The notes below the pieces were generated by a model. That model saw only the letters and a program-made list of their open reading frames with translations. It was not told the DNA's origin and did no database searches. DNA of 64,000 nucleotides from CAZCVI01 sp964502145. Lineage in GTDB: Bacteria; Acidobacteriota; Aminicenantia; UBA2199. The stretch is taken from positions 1 to 64,000 of the forward strand of contig CAZCVI010000026.1 of assembly GCA_964502145.1 (NCBI GenBank). Reading direction: 5' to 3'. Both the position numbers and the translations under genes were made by a program. Positions 1 to 8,795 of this stretch are shown here, piece after piece; the stretch's first letter is position 1; every line of letters begins with the position of its first letter.

Positions 1-304
1 ACGGGCGAGACCATCAGGAAAAGGGGGAAAACTAGGCTCAGTTGTCTAATTAGGGTTATAATGTTCTTAAATTTTGAACCATTTTTAAATTTTTTACCTT
101 CCGCTTCTGTAAACCAGAATAAGATAGTGACCCAAAAAGGGAACAGGAAAAAATCCCGCAGAAGTCTCTTTGCTCATCGAAATCTTTTTTGAGAGATTTC
201 TACAAAAAAATATCATAATCATCAGGGACACGAGATTCTCCTTGCCACAACATTCTAAACTGACACGTATTCCTTTCAATCTTATATTTTAAACAGATAA
301 CCGG
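1..304. other. Window-edge stretch with no supported gene
   Basis: AT-rich sequence downstream of the last gene of the minus-strand RLP operon. A short minus-strand open frame (94-279) has no recognisable domain, no convincing ribosome binding site and low-complexity hydrophobic content, so I do not call it. No terminator hairpin is obvious directly after the operon's last stop codon at 305. Confidence 0.4.
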
Positions 305-1681
305 TTAATCAGTATTTTTGTTGATATGTCTAAACACAACATCCAGTGCCTTGTTGATTAATATGTTCCAATTTTCCCCTTCAACAATAGTAGCTCCTGT
401 ATCTTTTGCATTTTTTATTATCTGATTATGTAATACGATCCTCTCGTCGATACCCACAAAATTTTGCGCGGTTTGGCGCATATGGGTAGATCTTTTTCTC
501 AACCGATAGTTTTCATTGATTCGATCTTCAGAGGCATTAATGAAAAACAAGAGATGGTTGTTTTTTTTTATGGATTGCCATAAGTTACTGTTGGGCAAAA
601 TATGTATCCCTTCAACAATCGTGGACATCCCTTTTGCAAGAGCATATTCGATCAAAGAAAGGATAAATGGTTCGATGATCTTTGTTTGTGCCTCCAGTCC
701 TTGATATAAAGTTTCTTGATTTTTTGATTGGGACACAAGTTGCCAGACATCCCAGGTCTCGTATTGCAAAAGGTTATCGGTATTAAATTGCCGAATAATT
801 TGGCGTACAAAATCAGTAGAGATGATATTTCGTATGCCTAGTGTTTTAGCCAATTCCCATGCGATTGTCGATTTTCCTGTGGCCGCACCGCCGCCCATAA
901 AAATAATTAGCGCATTCTTATTATCCGGTTGGCGTTTGTAATATTCGCTAAGGTTTGCTTCATATTTGAATATCAAATTATAATACGAGTCACTGTGAGG
1001 GAATACGGGTTGAAAAACAGAATGGGCCTCCTTTGAAAGACTCTTATACTTCCAGATATTATCATAATATTTGCTAAATTGATTCCATAAAATAGAGTCT
1101 TTCCTGATCTCAATATATGGGGTTTTATAACCGGGGTTATTGGATTCATACCAGCCTACCAACATCCCATTGTCCCATATCACGAAATTCCATAATGCCC
1201 TTGGCTCGCTAAATAATCTTAAATTAATGCGATCTCCAAATTTATTTTTTATGATATCAATTCTTCTTATGGATTCTTCCACATCTTTTTGAAAATCCAA
1301 CGAAGCGTACTTTTCTCCCAATTCACTCTTTCTTCTTTGCAGTGCCTCGCTGTCCGGAAAATAAATTAGCATGTCAAATTTCATTTCCCGATTGCCCTCT
1401 ACAAGCAATTTAAATAACCGGGTATTGGGAGCATCAGATTCAATAATCAACGAATAACCTTTCAAATTCATTGTTTTTATTTTAGAGCTGCTTAATAAAT
1501 CTGGAAGAACTCTTTCAAAGGCTTTTTCCCTATTCTTATGAATACGTGATACTCCCAGGTATTTTTCAGACGGTTTGAGCCCAAGGAAAAACACGGTTAT
1601 TCTACCGCGAAATTTATATAACCCAAATATCGCACCTGCGATAGTGATAATACTGGCTATTATAGAAATATTTGTCACCAT
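305..1681 (-). CDS. Membrane-anchored P-loop kinase, 2-phosphoglycerate-kinase-like, with PLD-like N-terminal domain
   Basis: Last gene of the five-gene operon. I place the start at 1681 (458 aa), not at an upstream in-frame ATG, because GGAGGAA lies about 8 nt before this ATG and the RLP stop at 1683 is immediately adjacent. Residues about 4-22 form a single N-terminal membrane helix. A middle domain (about 40-210) resembles the phospholipase-D-like regions found in signalling or effector proteins, without an HKD motif. From about residue 257 a P-loop kinase domain follows, with GGGAATGKST as Walker A, then STDFVRQIIR and IVEGIH, the pattern of archaeal 2-phosphoglycerate kinases; zeta-toxin kinases are a more distant alternative. 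It would act at the inner face of the cytoplasmic membrane. The substrate is unknown, and 2-phosphoglycerate is only suggested by family resemblance. Confidence 0.75.
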   Translation of the reverse strand: MVTNISIIASIITIAGAIFGLYKFRGRITVFFLGLKPSEKYLGVSRIHKNREKAFERVLPDLLSSSKIKTMNLKGYSLIIESDAPNTRLFKLLVEGNREMKFDMLIYFPDSEALQRRKSELGEKYASLDFQKDVEESIRRIDIIKNKFGDRINLRLFSEPRALWNFVIWDNGMLVGWYESNNPGYKTPYIEIRKDSILWNQFSKYYDNIWKYKSLSKEAHSVFQPVFPHSDSYYNLIFKYEANLSEYYKRQPDNKNALIIFMGGGAATGKSTIAWELAKTLGIRNIISTDFVRQIIRQFNTDNLLQYETWDVWQLVSQSKNQETLYQGLEAQTKIIEPFILSLIEYALAKGMSTIVEGIHILPNSNLWQSIKKNNHLLFFINASEDRINENYRLRKRSTHMRQTAQNFVGIDERIVLHNQIIKNAKDTGATIVEGENWNILINKALDVVFRHINKNTD

Positions 1682-1682
1682 T

Positions 1683-2810
1683 TTACTTTTCCTCCGTGCC
1701 CATAGTGCCCCTGGCAGCATTTACCCAAGCAATTATTTTTTTGGAGTCCCAGTTACCATTTTTTCCGGTGTTAAATTCACCACAACCAACAAGAATGCAC
1801 TGGTCTTCGAAAATCTCAATCATCCCAGAAATAATTGACTTGGTGGTTTTTGTAAAAATAGGTAAAAAGGGAATACTCATTTTGGTTTTTAAGTCATTCA
1901 AATCCTTGGCGATCTTTTTGGCTTTAGCCACCTGCTCCATATCATTCAAAATAGGTGTCCCGATATGAACGGCGTTTAAACCTGCAGCCATTGACAGTTG
2001 AATCATTGGAAAGATACCAAACGTATTTTGCATACTCTTGAATCCCACCCGGTGTCCCCATAAAAAAACGTTTGCTGCTGCCCCAGATGCCACTCGCTGT
2101 ACGGTTTGAAACCCAACCATCAAAAAATTAACCATGGCGGCTTTTAACCCTTTGAGGCAAAGTTCTTCAATCCAGTCATCGCGATGAACAACACCACTGA
2201 CATTGGGAACATATATTCCCAATCCCCGGGTGCCTGCTTCCAGCGAATCCAAGGATTCCTGGATGGCGGCTACCTCCTGTACCATCCTCTCGAAAGATGG
2301 GAAATAGGTTTCATCTTCCTTGATGAAATCCCCACCCAATTTTACAAACTCAATGCACAAACGCATCCGTTCTTTAAGAGTCAAATGGTATGATGGTTTT
2401 ATTACTGTGGCCAAAAAAGGTGTCTTCCTTATCGGAATGCAAGGGAAGCGCCGCGACGAATTCCATGATTGTAAGTGATTGGTTATCCATTGATTATCTA
2501 TGAATTCCAAGCGAAACTCCCCATAATCCAGAATATTTCCCCATAGTTGACTCATAATACCGGCAAAACCAGCGAAGTCCAATTGTATCCTGGGCAATTT
2601 GATGGAAAACCATTGCCTTCCTTCGCTTTCTCCAAGATCAGACAGGTGATTTCCAAAAGACTCGGTGGTTAAGTTGACGATCTCCTCGTGGCTGGGTAAA
2701 ATGCGAAATGTTTGGCCATAGAGCAAATCTTGAAGCATCGATTCAATAATCCGTGGCCTTTTCCAATGACTTTTTTTACAGGAGTATATTATTTTATAAA
2801 AATCAGGCAT
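1683..2810 (-). CDS. Divergent RuBisCO-like protein (form IV-type RLP)
   Basis: A 375-aa protein with the RuBisCO large-subunit barrel signature. TVIKPS at about 135-140 carries the Lys equivalent to spinach Lys175. GGDFIKEDE at 159-167 keeps the carbamylated Lys (K164) and the metal ligands D166 and E167. WGHRVG near 253 matches His294. AGLNAVHIGT (276-285) matches the strand-6 region, and VGCGEF (341-346) the C-terminal phosphate-binding glycines. The loop-6 lysine (Lys334) is not visible, so true carboxylase activity is unlikely; an enolase/isomerase-type RLP reaction is more plausible. It is shorter than classical large subunits (about 475 aa) and its N-terminal domain is hard to align. 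AAGGAGG lies about 10 nt before the ATG. It overlaps the upstream dehydrogenase-like gene by 8 nt, so the two are probably translationally coupled. The substrate is unknown. Confidence 0.8.
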   Translation of the reverse strand: MPDFYKIIYSCKKSHWKRPRIIESMLQDLLYGQTFRILPSHEEIVNLTTESFGNHLSDLGESEGRQWFSIKLPRIQLDFAGFAGIMSQLWGNILDYGEFRLEFIDNQWITNHLQSWNSSRRFPCIPIRKTPFLATVIKPSYHLTLKERMRLCIEFVKLGGDFIKEDETYFPSFERMVQEVAAIQESLDSLEAGTRGLGIYVPNVSGVVHRDDWIEELCLKGLKAAMVNFLMVGFQTVQRVASGAAANVFLWGHRVGFKSMQNTFGIFPMIQLSMAAGLNAVHIGTPILNDMEQVAKAKKIAKDLNDLKTKMSIPFLPIFTKTTKSIISGMIEIFEDQCILVGCGEFNTGKNGNWDSKKIIAWVNAARGTMGTEEK

Positions 2811-3777
2811 GAGAAACCAACCTCCTTTTAAATTTTTCCCCGATAATAAAAGATTCCTTCTTAGAAATATCTCGAAGAAAGGTTTTACGATTGGGCCTTA
2901 ATGATGCGGATTTTTGAAACAGGTCACAGAAATCAAACGCTAATAAATTCATTATATCATCGCTTTGAATCAGACCAATCTCTTTTCCCAATCCAAGGTA
3001 ATAATCGCATAAATCTTCACTGATAACCATCAAAGAAATTAGCATCCCCATAAATACAAGAACCCCATGGGGCGATTGGAACCCGGATTTCTGTAAAAAA
3101 TAGGCAATCATATGATCACAAGATGCGCCTATAGAATTATCGCCACAAACCCTCATAAGCATTCCTTTATAAGAAAGTGCCATAGACAGAGAGATGATGC
3201 GGACTTCATCGGAAGTATTCGATTTCCAAATCTCAAAGAGGGTATTCACAAGATTTTTTATTTCCTCCCAAAGTGGCGAAAATTCTTCCTTCCCGTGTGT
3301 TAATAAATAATCATACACTGACGTGACTAAACCGGCCACTTCGCCCACTCCTTGGAGATTTTTATGCAGTCCTTCACTCTGGCACAACTTCCAATCAAGG
3401 ATGACAACACTTGGGAAATGCATTATTAATGCCGCTTCATCAGCAGATCCATGATAACGATCGGTTAGAAAACTATCATTGGAAAGTGGGAGCGGGCAAG
3501 TGGCATAGTTAATACCATTTTTAAATGAATCCAAACGCGCCATATCATGCTGTTTGGTCCTGCCAATGGAGAGAATTATACCATCATCGTCAAATGTGTG
3601 TTTGATAATTTTATTGGAAAATGTTTTAAATATTTTATTATTTTTTATGAAGGTTTCCAGTGCATTGTGTCCGCAATAAAAAGATATTCTCCCATCGTTG
3701 AAATCCACATCATATAATCCTTCATTCACAAGCTGTCTGGACGCAAAAAGAATTTTTTGAAAATAATTTTCAGTCAT
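2803..3777 (-). CDS. Glycerol-1-phosphate dehydrogenase-like protein (Fe-ADH/dehydroquinate synthase superfamily)
   Basis: A 324-aa protein whose middle follows the iron-alcohol-dehydrogenase_2 pattern. IILSIGRTKQHDMAR (about 67-81) sits where the NAD-binding GGGxxxDxAK segment lies, CPLPLSNDSF (94-103) corresponds to the VPTxxSxDG segment, and VVILDWKL and GVGEVAGL follow. Candidate metal ligands are E146 (where relatives have Asp), H222 in SCDHMIAYF and H237 in SPHGVL. Relatives reduce dihydroxyacetone phosphate to sn-glycerol-1-phosphate (EgsA/AraM) or cyclise sugar phosphates. The glycine-rich loop is degraded, so cofactor use is uncertain. It lies in the operon between the phosphatase (8-nt overlap) and the RLP (8-nt overlap), implying action on the same sugar-phosphate metabolite. 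Confidence 0.65.
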   Translation of the reverse strand: MTENYFQKILFASRQLVNEGLYDVDFNDGRISFYCGHNALETFIKNNKIFKTFSNKIIKHTFDDDGIILSIGRTKQHDMARLDSFKNGINYATCPLPLSNDSFLTDRYHGSADEAALIMHFPSVVILDWKLCQSEGLHKNLQGVGEVAGLVTSVYDYLLTHGKEEFSPLWEEIKNLVNTLFEIWKSNTSDEVRIISLSMALSYKGMLMRVCGDNSIGASCDHMIAYFLQKSGFQSPHGVLVFMGMLISLMVISEDLCDYYLGLGKEIGLIQSDDIMNLLAFDFCDLFQKSASLRPNRKTFLRDISKKESFIIGEKFKRRLVSHA

Positions 3778-4408
3778 TTTCCATCAAACGGAAGATATCC
3801 TCACTCGGGGTCCAATTTAAAAAAACCAATTTATTTCCCATGGGATCCAGATGAATACAACCCAAAGCACCACTGTGAATGGAGAAAATCTGGCGATAAT
3901 TTGTCATTGGTATGGATAACCATTCACACAAGGCGATGCGGAGAAATGTTTTATGGGACACAATTAATATAGTTCCCTCTTTTTCCATGATTTGGCTCCG
4001 AAAAGAAATGGCGCGTTTGACCACATCATAAGGATTCTCTCCACCTGGAGGTATGGTTATATCCGGTGAATGAAACCATTGTCGTAACAAGTCGGGATAT
4101 TTTAGTTTGATTTCCGTTTTGGTTAATCCTTCCCAGTCTCCAAAATCGATTTCCCGGATATCAGAATTCACCTCGTAAGGTGCAGCCAGTTTCCCGCTGA
4201 TAATTTTGGTGCTTTCTACAGCTCGTATAAGCGGGCTTGTGATAATATGATCAATGGTTAGGATATTTTTTAATTCCAGGGCAATCTTATTTATTTGATT
4301 GATTCCGGTTGATGATAGAGAAGGATCTGTTCTACCACAAAACCGGTCTAAATCTTCATTTAACCATGTTGACCCATGCCGTAAAAAATAGAGAGTTTTC
4401 GATTTCAT
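3770..4408 (-). CDS. Histidine phosphatase superfamily protein (phosphoglycerate mutase/CobC-like)
   Basis: A 212-aa protein with the family signature FLRHGST at residues 8-14 (catalytic His11). CGRTDPSLSSTG follows, then IREIDFGDWEGLT in the middle, and the second catalytic His in IVSHKTF near the end. This is the compact alpha-ribazole phosphatase/broad-specificity phosphatase subgroup. Members remove phosphate from small phospho-metabolites through a phospho-histidine intermediate, and some are cofactor-dependent phosphoglycerate mutases. Second gene of the operon, 16 nt after the SLOG gene and overlapping the dehydrogenase-like gene. It presumably dephosphorylates or isomerises a phosphate ester handled by its neighbours. 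Confidence 0.85.
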   Translation of the reverse strand: MKSKTLYFLRHGSTWLNEDLDRFCGRTDPSLSSTGINQINKIALELKNILTIDHIITSPLIRAVESTKIISGKLAAPYEVNSDIREIDFGDWEGLTKTEIKLKYPDLLRQWFHSPDITIPPGGENPYDVVKRAISFRSQIMEKEGTILIVSHKTFLRIALCEWLSIPMTNYRQIFSIHSGALGCIHLDPMGNKLVFLNWTPSEDIFRLMEND

Positions 4409-4424
4409 TTTGATCCTATTATAA

Positions 4425-5426
4425 TTATCTAAACTGTTCCAATAACGTTTTAAGTTCTTGTTCGAATTCTTTTATTCTACCTGGAGTAAATGGAGTGACT
4501 CTCATTCCTCTAATATCAAAGGGCAATTTATTTTCTATTTTTTCGTTTCCATCATTGGCGCAAACAATGATAGTAGGTTTTCCAATGGCATGCGAATAAC
4601 CAAGCTCATACATGGCATTGGGATTTCCCCCGGTTATATCGGCAATGACGACCCCAGCTTCTTTCAAAAAAATGACAATATCATCAATGATTTGGCCTAA
4701 ATTATGAGAACAATCGGCTCGTTGCGGCAAAAAACCCGCTGCTTCAATCACCGGTATCATGGTATGCCATAAATAATCCGAATGCATTGCCCTAAAGGGC
4801 ATAATTATAAAACAAGAAGGTTTTAGAAGTTTTCTCAGGATATTAAGACACACTTTTACCAATTCTTCTGGGCTAGCTCCGTTTTCAATCTTCTGAAGTT
4901 CAGGGGAACCTTCTTCCAACTTCAGGAGGTTCAACAATTCTGTCCTCAGTTTTTTCTCCTCCCATACCTCTTTTGATTTTCCGCCAAAGCAAGCCATGGG
5001 AATAACAACCTTATTGGAAGCAATACTGTATTCGATAATCTGTCCCGAACCTTCTTGTCCGGCGATAACAATTACAGCATCGGCCCTGGAAACCAGTTCA
5101 AAACGACGTGCCGGAGTGGATTTGGCTCGTTCTAAAAATACCAGACCAATATGAAAAAGATCGGTGCGATTATCTCTGGGATGAAGGGTGATAATTTTTT
5201 CATTTTCTATTACCGGATTATTTATGGCTTTTTGTGCACCAAATGCGGCATGAAAATCAATCCCGCCAGTAAAATCATTTTCACCCACGCCTTTCGCTCC
5301 ACCTGTTATTAAGCGCCAATCCGGTTCGTTTACAATAGCGGCGCCCATCTTTTCGGCGAAACTTCTTTTTACTTCATGCAATTCCCGTAAATCCTTGCTG
5401 CCTGCGACAAGAATAGTTTTTTTCAT
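4425..5426 (-). CDS. SLOG-domain plus nucleoside 2-deoxyribosyltransferase-like/TIR-like protein
   Basis: First gene of the operon, 333 aa, with AAGGAG just before the ATG. The N-terminal half is a Rossmann-like SLOG/LOG-type domain: ILVAGS at 5-10, RLITGGAKGVGE at 38-49, and ADAVIVIAGQEGSGQ further on, the nucleotide or ADP-ribose binding pattern of this superfamily. The C-terminal half begins with FIIMPF (206-211) and contains ADITGGNPNAMYELGYSHA (262-280). This is typical of nucleoside 2-deoxyribosyltransferase-like and TIR-like domains, with the Glu of YELG as candidate catalytic residue. SLOG and deoxyribosyltransferase-like domains often occur in conflict and nucleotide-signalling systems. 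Its place at the head of a sugar-phosphate enzyme operon suggests either supply of a nucleoside-derived sugar or sensing of a nucleotide signal. Confidence 0.75.
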   Translation of the reverse strand: MKKTILVAGSKDLRELHEVKRSFAEKMGAAIVNEPDWRLITGGAKGVGENDFTGGIDFHAAFGAQKAINNPVIENEKIITLHPRDNRTDLFHIGLVFLERAKSTPARRFELVSRADAVIVIAGQEGSGQIIEYSIASNKVVIPMACFGGKSKEVWEEKKLRTELLNLLKLEEGSPELQKIENGASPEELVKVCLNILRKLLKPSCFIIMPFRAMHSDYLWHTMIPVIEAAGFLPQRADCSHNLGQIIDDIVIFLKEAGVVIADITGGNPNAMYELGYSHAIGKPTIIVCANDGNEKIENKLPFDIRGMRVTPFTPGRIKEFEQELKTLLEQFR

Positions 5427-5444
5427 TTCAGCTCCTTGTCATAG

Positions 5445-5473
5445 ATTATAGTATATTTGGATTTGAAATTCAA
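5445..5473 (-). promoter_or_regulatory. Sigma70-type promoter of the RLP operon
   Basis: Read on the minus strand: TTGAAT (5473-5468), a 17-bp spacer, and a perfect TATAAT (5450-5445). The start of transcription would fall near 5438, giving a very short leader that still contains the AAGGAG site of the SLOG gene. This separates the operon from the cus operon, which ends at 5538. Confidence 0.7.
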
Positions 5474-5537
5474 TGAAATAATCCCGATTTCAGAAGTCCT
5501 GGCAATTTTTTCCTGAGATATCAAGCGGTCCAAGCAT

Positions 5538-8500
5538 TCAGTGCTCTTTGGGCAAATCCCGTGATTTCCACAGGAAATAAATGGCGGGATACACCAATAA
5601 CTCCATGAGAAAAGAAGTAAACAATCCCCCCACCATGGGGGCGGTGACTCGTTTCATCATGTCAGCACCAGCACCAATACTCCACATGATAGGCATTAAA
5701 CCAACGGCAGTCGCCGCCACGGTCATCATCTTGGGACGAATCCGCTTGACGGAACCATGAACGACGGCTTCGGTGAGTTCGGCTTTATTATTTAATAGGT
5801 TTTTACGCTTGGCTTCATCATAGGAAAGATCAAGGAACAATAACATAAAAACACCCGTTTCAGCATCCAATCCCATCAACGCAATCATGCCCACCCACGC
5901 GGCAATAGATACATTGTACCCTAAGAAATACATCAACCACACGGCTCCCACGACTGAAAAAGGCACGGCCATCATCACTAAAAATGTTTTGAACACGGAC
6001 TTGGTATTCAAAAAAAGCAATAAGAAAATCAAGGCAATAGTGATAGGAATAATCAAGGTCAACCGCTCTTTCACCCGCATCATATTTTCAAACTGACCAC
6101 TCCATATCAAGAGATACCCGGTAGGTAACGTGATACCTTTTTCAACTACTTCTTTGGCCTCGGTAACATAGGACCCAATATCACGATCCGCTATATCGAC
6201 AAATACATAGCCCGCTAACATGCCATTTTCATTACGAATCATGGACGGACCACTGGAAATTGTTATGTCGGCCACCTCTGCAATAGGCACCTGGAGTCCA
6301 TTCATGTTGGCAACTAAAATACGCCCCAATAAATCAAGATTATCCCTGTAATCACGGGCATAACGAAGATTAACAGAGTATCGCTCACGCCCTTCAATAG
6401 TAGTGGTGATGGTTTCGCCACCGACGGCAGCCATAATCGTCATTTGCACATCATCCACTGTCAAACCATAACGGGCCAACGCCTCACGACGAGGCGTAAA
6501 GTCAACAAAAAAACCACCAGCGGCTCGTTCGGCAAACACACTGCGCGTGCCGGGAATGTTTTTCACTAATTTTTCCATCTCCTCGCCTAACCGCTGGATT
6601 TCTTTGAGATCACTGCCCAGAATTTTTATCCCCACCGGAGTACGTACCCCGGTGGTTAACATATCAATCCTCGCTTTGATGGGCATGGTCCACGCATTCG
6701 TATTCCCAGGAATTTGTAACGCCTGATTCATTTCATCCACCAGTTCCTGCCAGGAAATACGATCGGGCCAAATGGGCCTGAACAATCCCTTTAACCAATC
6801 GGGTGACCATGCCGAATACCAACGTTTTTTCTGTCGCCATTCCGCTTGCGGTTTTAAAACAACGGTGGTCTCCATCATGGAAAAAGGGGCGGGATCGGTG
6901 GAGGTGTCAGCACGCCCGGCTTTACCGTATACACTGACAACTTCAGGAAAGGATTTGATCACCCGATCTTCCAATTCCATTAAACGCTGCGCCTCGGTCA
7001 CGGATAAGCCAGGCAACGTAGTGGGCATATATAATATAGTACCCTCATTCAAGGGCGGCATAAATTCCCGGCCCAAACTGAAATACACAGGCAAGGAAAC
7101 AACAACAATCAGAACGGCAATCAAGATTACTTTCTTGGGATGCCGCAACACAAAACGACAGGGCTTTTCATATAACCAAAAAAGAATTCGACTGATGGGG
7201 TGTTTCGCCTCGGGGTAATATTTTCCAACTACCACGGCATTGACTATTTTACCCGCCCATTTGGGACGTATCTTATAAGGTTCCATGCGGGTAAATAACA
7301 TGCGCACAGCAGGGTCAAGAGTGATGGCCAAGATAGCGGCCAACACTAAAGCCAATGTTTTGGTATAAGCGAGAGGAGTAAATAAGCGACCCTCTTGATC
7401 CACGAGCGTAAAAACGGGCAAAAAGGATACGGCAATAACGAGGAGAGAAAAGAACACAGAGGGGCCTACCTCGGTGAGCGCTGCCAAACGAATCTTATGA
7501 AAATCTCCTTGCCGCCCTTCTTCCTGCCAATGTTCCAGTTTTTTATAGGCGTTTTCCACTTCCACGATGGCACCATCGACCAACACTCCGATGCTGATGG
7601 CAATACCTGCAAGACTCATGATGTTGGAAGAGATACGAAGATAAAACATGGGAATAAATGCCAACAACACGGAAACCGGAATGGTGATAATAGGCACGAG
7701 GGCAGAAGGAATGTGCCACAGGAAAAGAAGAATCACGAGACTAACGATAATCATCTCCAACAGAAGTTCATGTTTGAGGTTATCGATGGAGTGATTGATT
7801 AATTCGGAACGGTCATACGTGGTTACAATTTCCACGCCCTTGGGCAGCGAAGATTTCATACTGGCGAGTTTTTCTTTGACTCGTTCGATCACGGTGCGGG
7901 CGTTTTCGCCGTGACGCATGATGACGATGCCGCCCACGGTATCCCCCTGGCCATTAAAATCGGCAATACCACGGCGCATCTGCGGACCAAGGGAAATTGA
8001 AGCGACATCCCGCAACAACACGGGGGTACCATTCATGTCGTTTTTAATCATAATTTGTTCCAGATCAGTGCGACTTTTAATATATCCTTGGGCCCGGACC
8101 ATGTATTCGCGCCCAGACCATTCGATTAAACGACCCCCTACTTCATTGTTACTCTTGCGGATAGCTTCCACCACCATGGCAATAGAAATTTTATAACCTA
8201 ACAAACGGTTGGGGTCAATGGTGATTTGATATTGTTTCTGAAACCCGCCAATGCCTGCGACCTCGGCCACACCGGGCACACTTTGCAACGCGTAACGCAA
8301 ATACCAATCTTGAAATGAACGAATTTCAGCGAGATTATGAGTACCGCTCCGATCAACGAGAGCATATTGATAAACCCACCCCACGCCAGTAGCATCTGGA
8401 CCCAATTCAGTCTTAGCGCCTTCCGGGAGACTGCCCTGAATCTTGGCGAGGTATTCAAGAACACGACTGCGAGCCCAATAAATATCGGTGCCATCATTAA

Positions 8501-8786
8501 AGATTACATACACATAGGAAAAACCAAAATCTGAAAACCCACGGATGGCTTTTACTTTCGGTGTCCCCAACAAAGAGGTAATAATAGGATAGGTAACCTG
8601 ATCTTCGACGATATCGGGAGAACGATCCCACTTGGTGTACACAATGACCTGTGTATCGGAAAGATCAGGGATAGCATCAAGGGGAATATGATACAACACA
8701 TAACCTGCATAAAACACAGCGCCCAAAGTCAACAAAATAACCAGCAACCGATTGTGGGCGGAAAATTCAATTATTCGTTTAATCAT
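5538..8786 (-). CDS. cusA: CusA/CzcA-type heavy-metal RND efflux transporter
   Basis: A 1082-aa inner-membrane proton/metal antiporter of the HME-RND family, close to the usual 1040-1050 aa. The N terminus starts with the typical RIIEFSAHNRLLVI helix. TM4 carries GVLVDGAIVEVENA with the proton-relay acidic residues. The segments LYMPTTLPG, MMETTVVLKP and RIDMLTTG are the places where E. coli CusA has its methionine triad (573, 623, 672), and each retains Met, which favours monovalent Cu/Ag as substrate over Zn/Co. It is the last gene of a minus-strand cusCBA operon, 9 nt after the adaptor gene. Confidence 0.95.
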   Translation of the reverse strand: MIKRIIEFSAHNRLLVILLTLGAVFYAGYVLYHIPLDAIPDLSDTQVIVYTKWDRSPDIVEDQVTYPIITSLLGTPKVKAIRGFSDFGFSYVYVIFNDGTDIYWARSRVLEYLAKIQGSLPEGAKTELGPDATGVGWVYQYALVDRSGTHNLAEIRSFQDWYLRYALQSVPGVAEVAGIGGFQKQYQITIDPNRLLGYKISIAMVVEAIRKSNNEVGGRLIEWSGREYMVRAQGYIKSRTDLEQIMIKNDMNGTPVLLRDVASISLGPQMRRGIADFNGQGDTVGGIVIMRHGENARTVIERVKEKLASMKSSLPKGVEIVTTYDRSELINHSIDNLKHELLLEMIIVSLVILLFLWHIPSALVPIITIPVSVLLAFIPMFYLRISSNIMSLAGIAISIGVLVDGAIVEVENAYKKLEHWQEEGRQGDFHKIRLAALTEVGPSVFFSLLVIAVSFLPVFTLVDQEGRLFTPLAYTKTLALVLAAILAITLDPAVRMLFTRMEPYKIRPKWAGKIVNAVVVGKYYPEAKHPISRILFWLYEKPCRFVLRHPKKVILIAVLIVVVSLPVYFSLGREFMPPLNEGTILYMPTTLPGLSVTEAQRLMELEDRVIKSFPEVVSVYGKAGRADTSTDPAPFSMMETTVVLKPQAEWRQKKRWYSAWSPDWLKGLFRPIWPDRISWQELVDEMNQALQIPGNTNAWTMPIKARIDMLTTGVRTPVGIKILGSDLKEIQRLGEEMEKLVKNIPGTRSVFAERAAGGFFVDFTPRREALARYGLTVDDVQMTIMAAVGGETITTTIEGRERYSVNLRYARDYRDNLDLLGRILVANMNGLQVPIAEVADITISSGPSMIRNENGMLAGYVFVDIADRDIGSYVTEAKEVVEKGITLPTGYLLIWSGQFENMMRVKERLTLIIPITIALIFLLLFLNTKSVFKTFLVMMAVPFSVVGAVWLMYFLGYNVSIAAWVGMIALMGLDAETGVFMLLFLDLSYDEAKRKNLLNNKAELTEAVVHGSVKRIRPKMMTVAATAVGLMPIMWSIGAGADMMKRVTAPMVGGLFTSFLMELLVYPAIYFLWKSRDLPKEH

Positions 8787-8795
8787 GGTTTTTTC

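Noticed and set aside
305..1681. Zeta toxin of a classical epsilon-zeta system
   Set aside because: The P-loop context (GGGAATGKST, STDFVRQIIR) fits 2-phosphoglycerate-kinase-like proteins better, there is no epsilon-like antitoxin gene, and a membrane helix plus PLD-like domain precede it.
6772..7802. Plus-strand frames of 135-148 codons opposite cusA
   Set aside because: Antisense shadows of a well-recognised RND transporter with no start signals.
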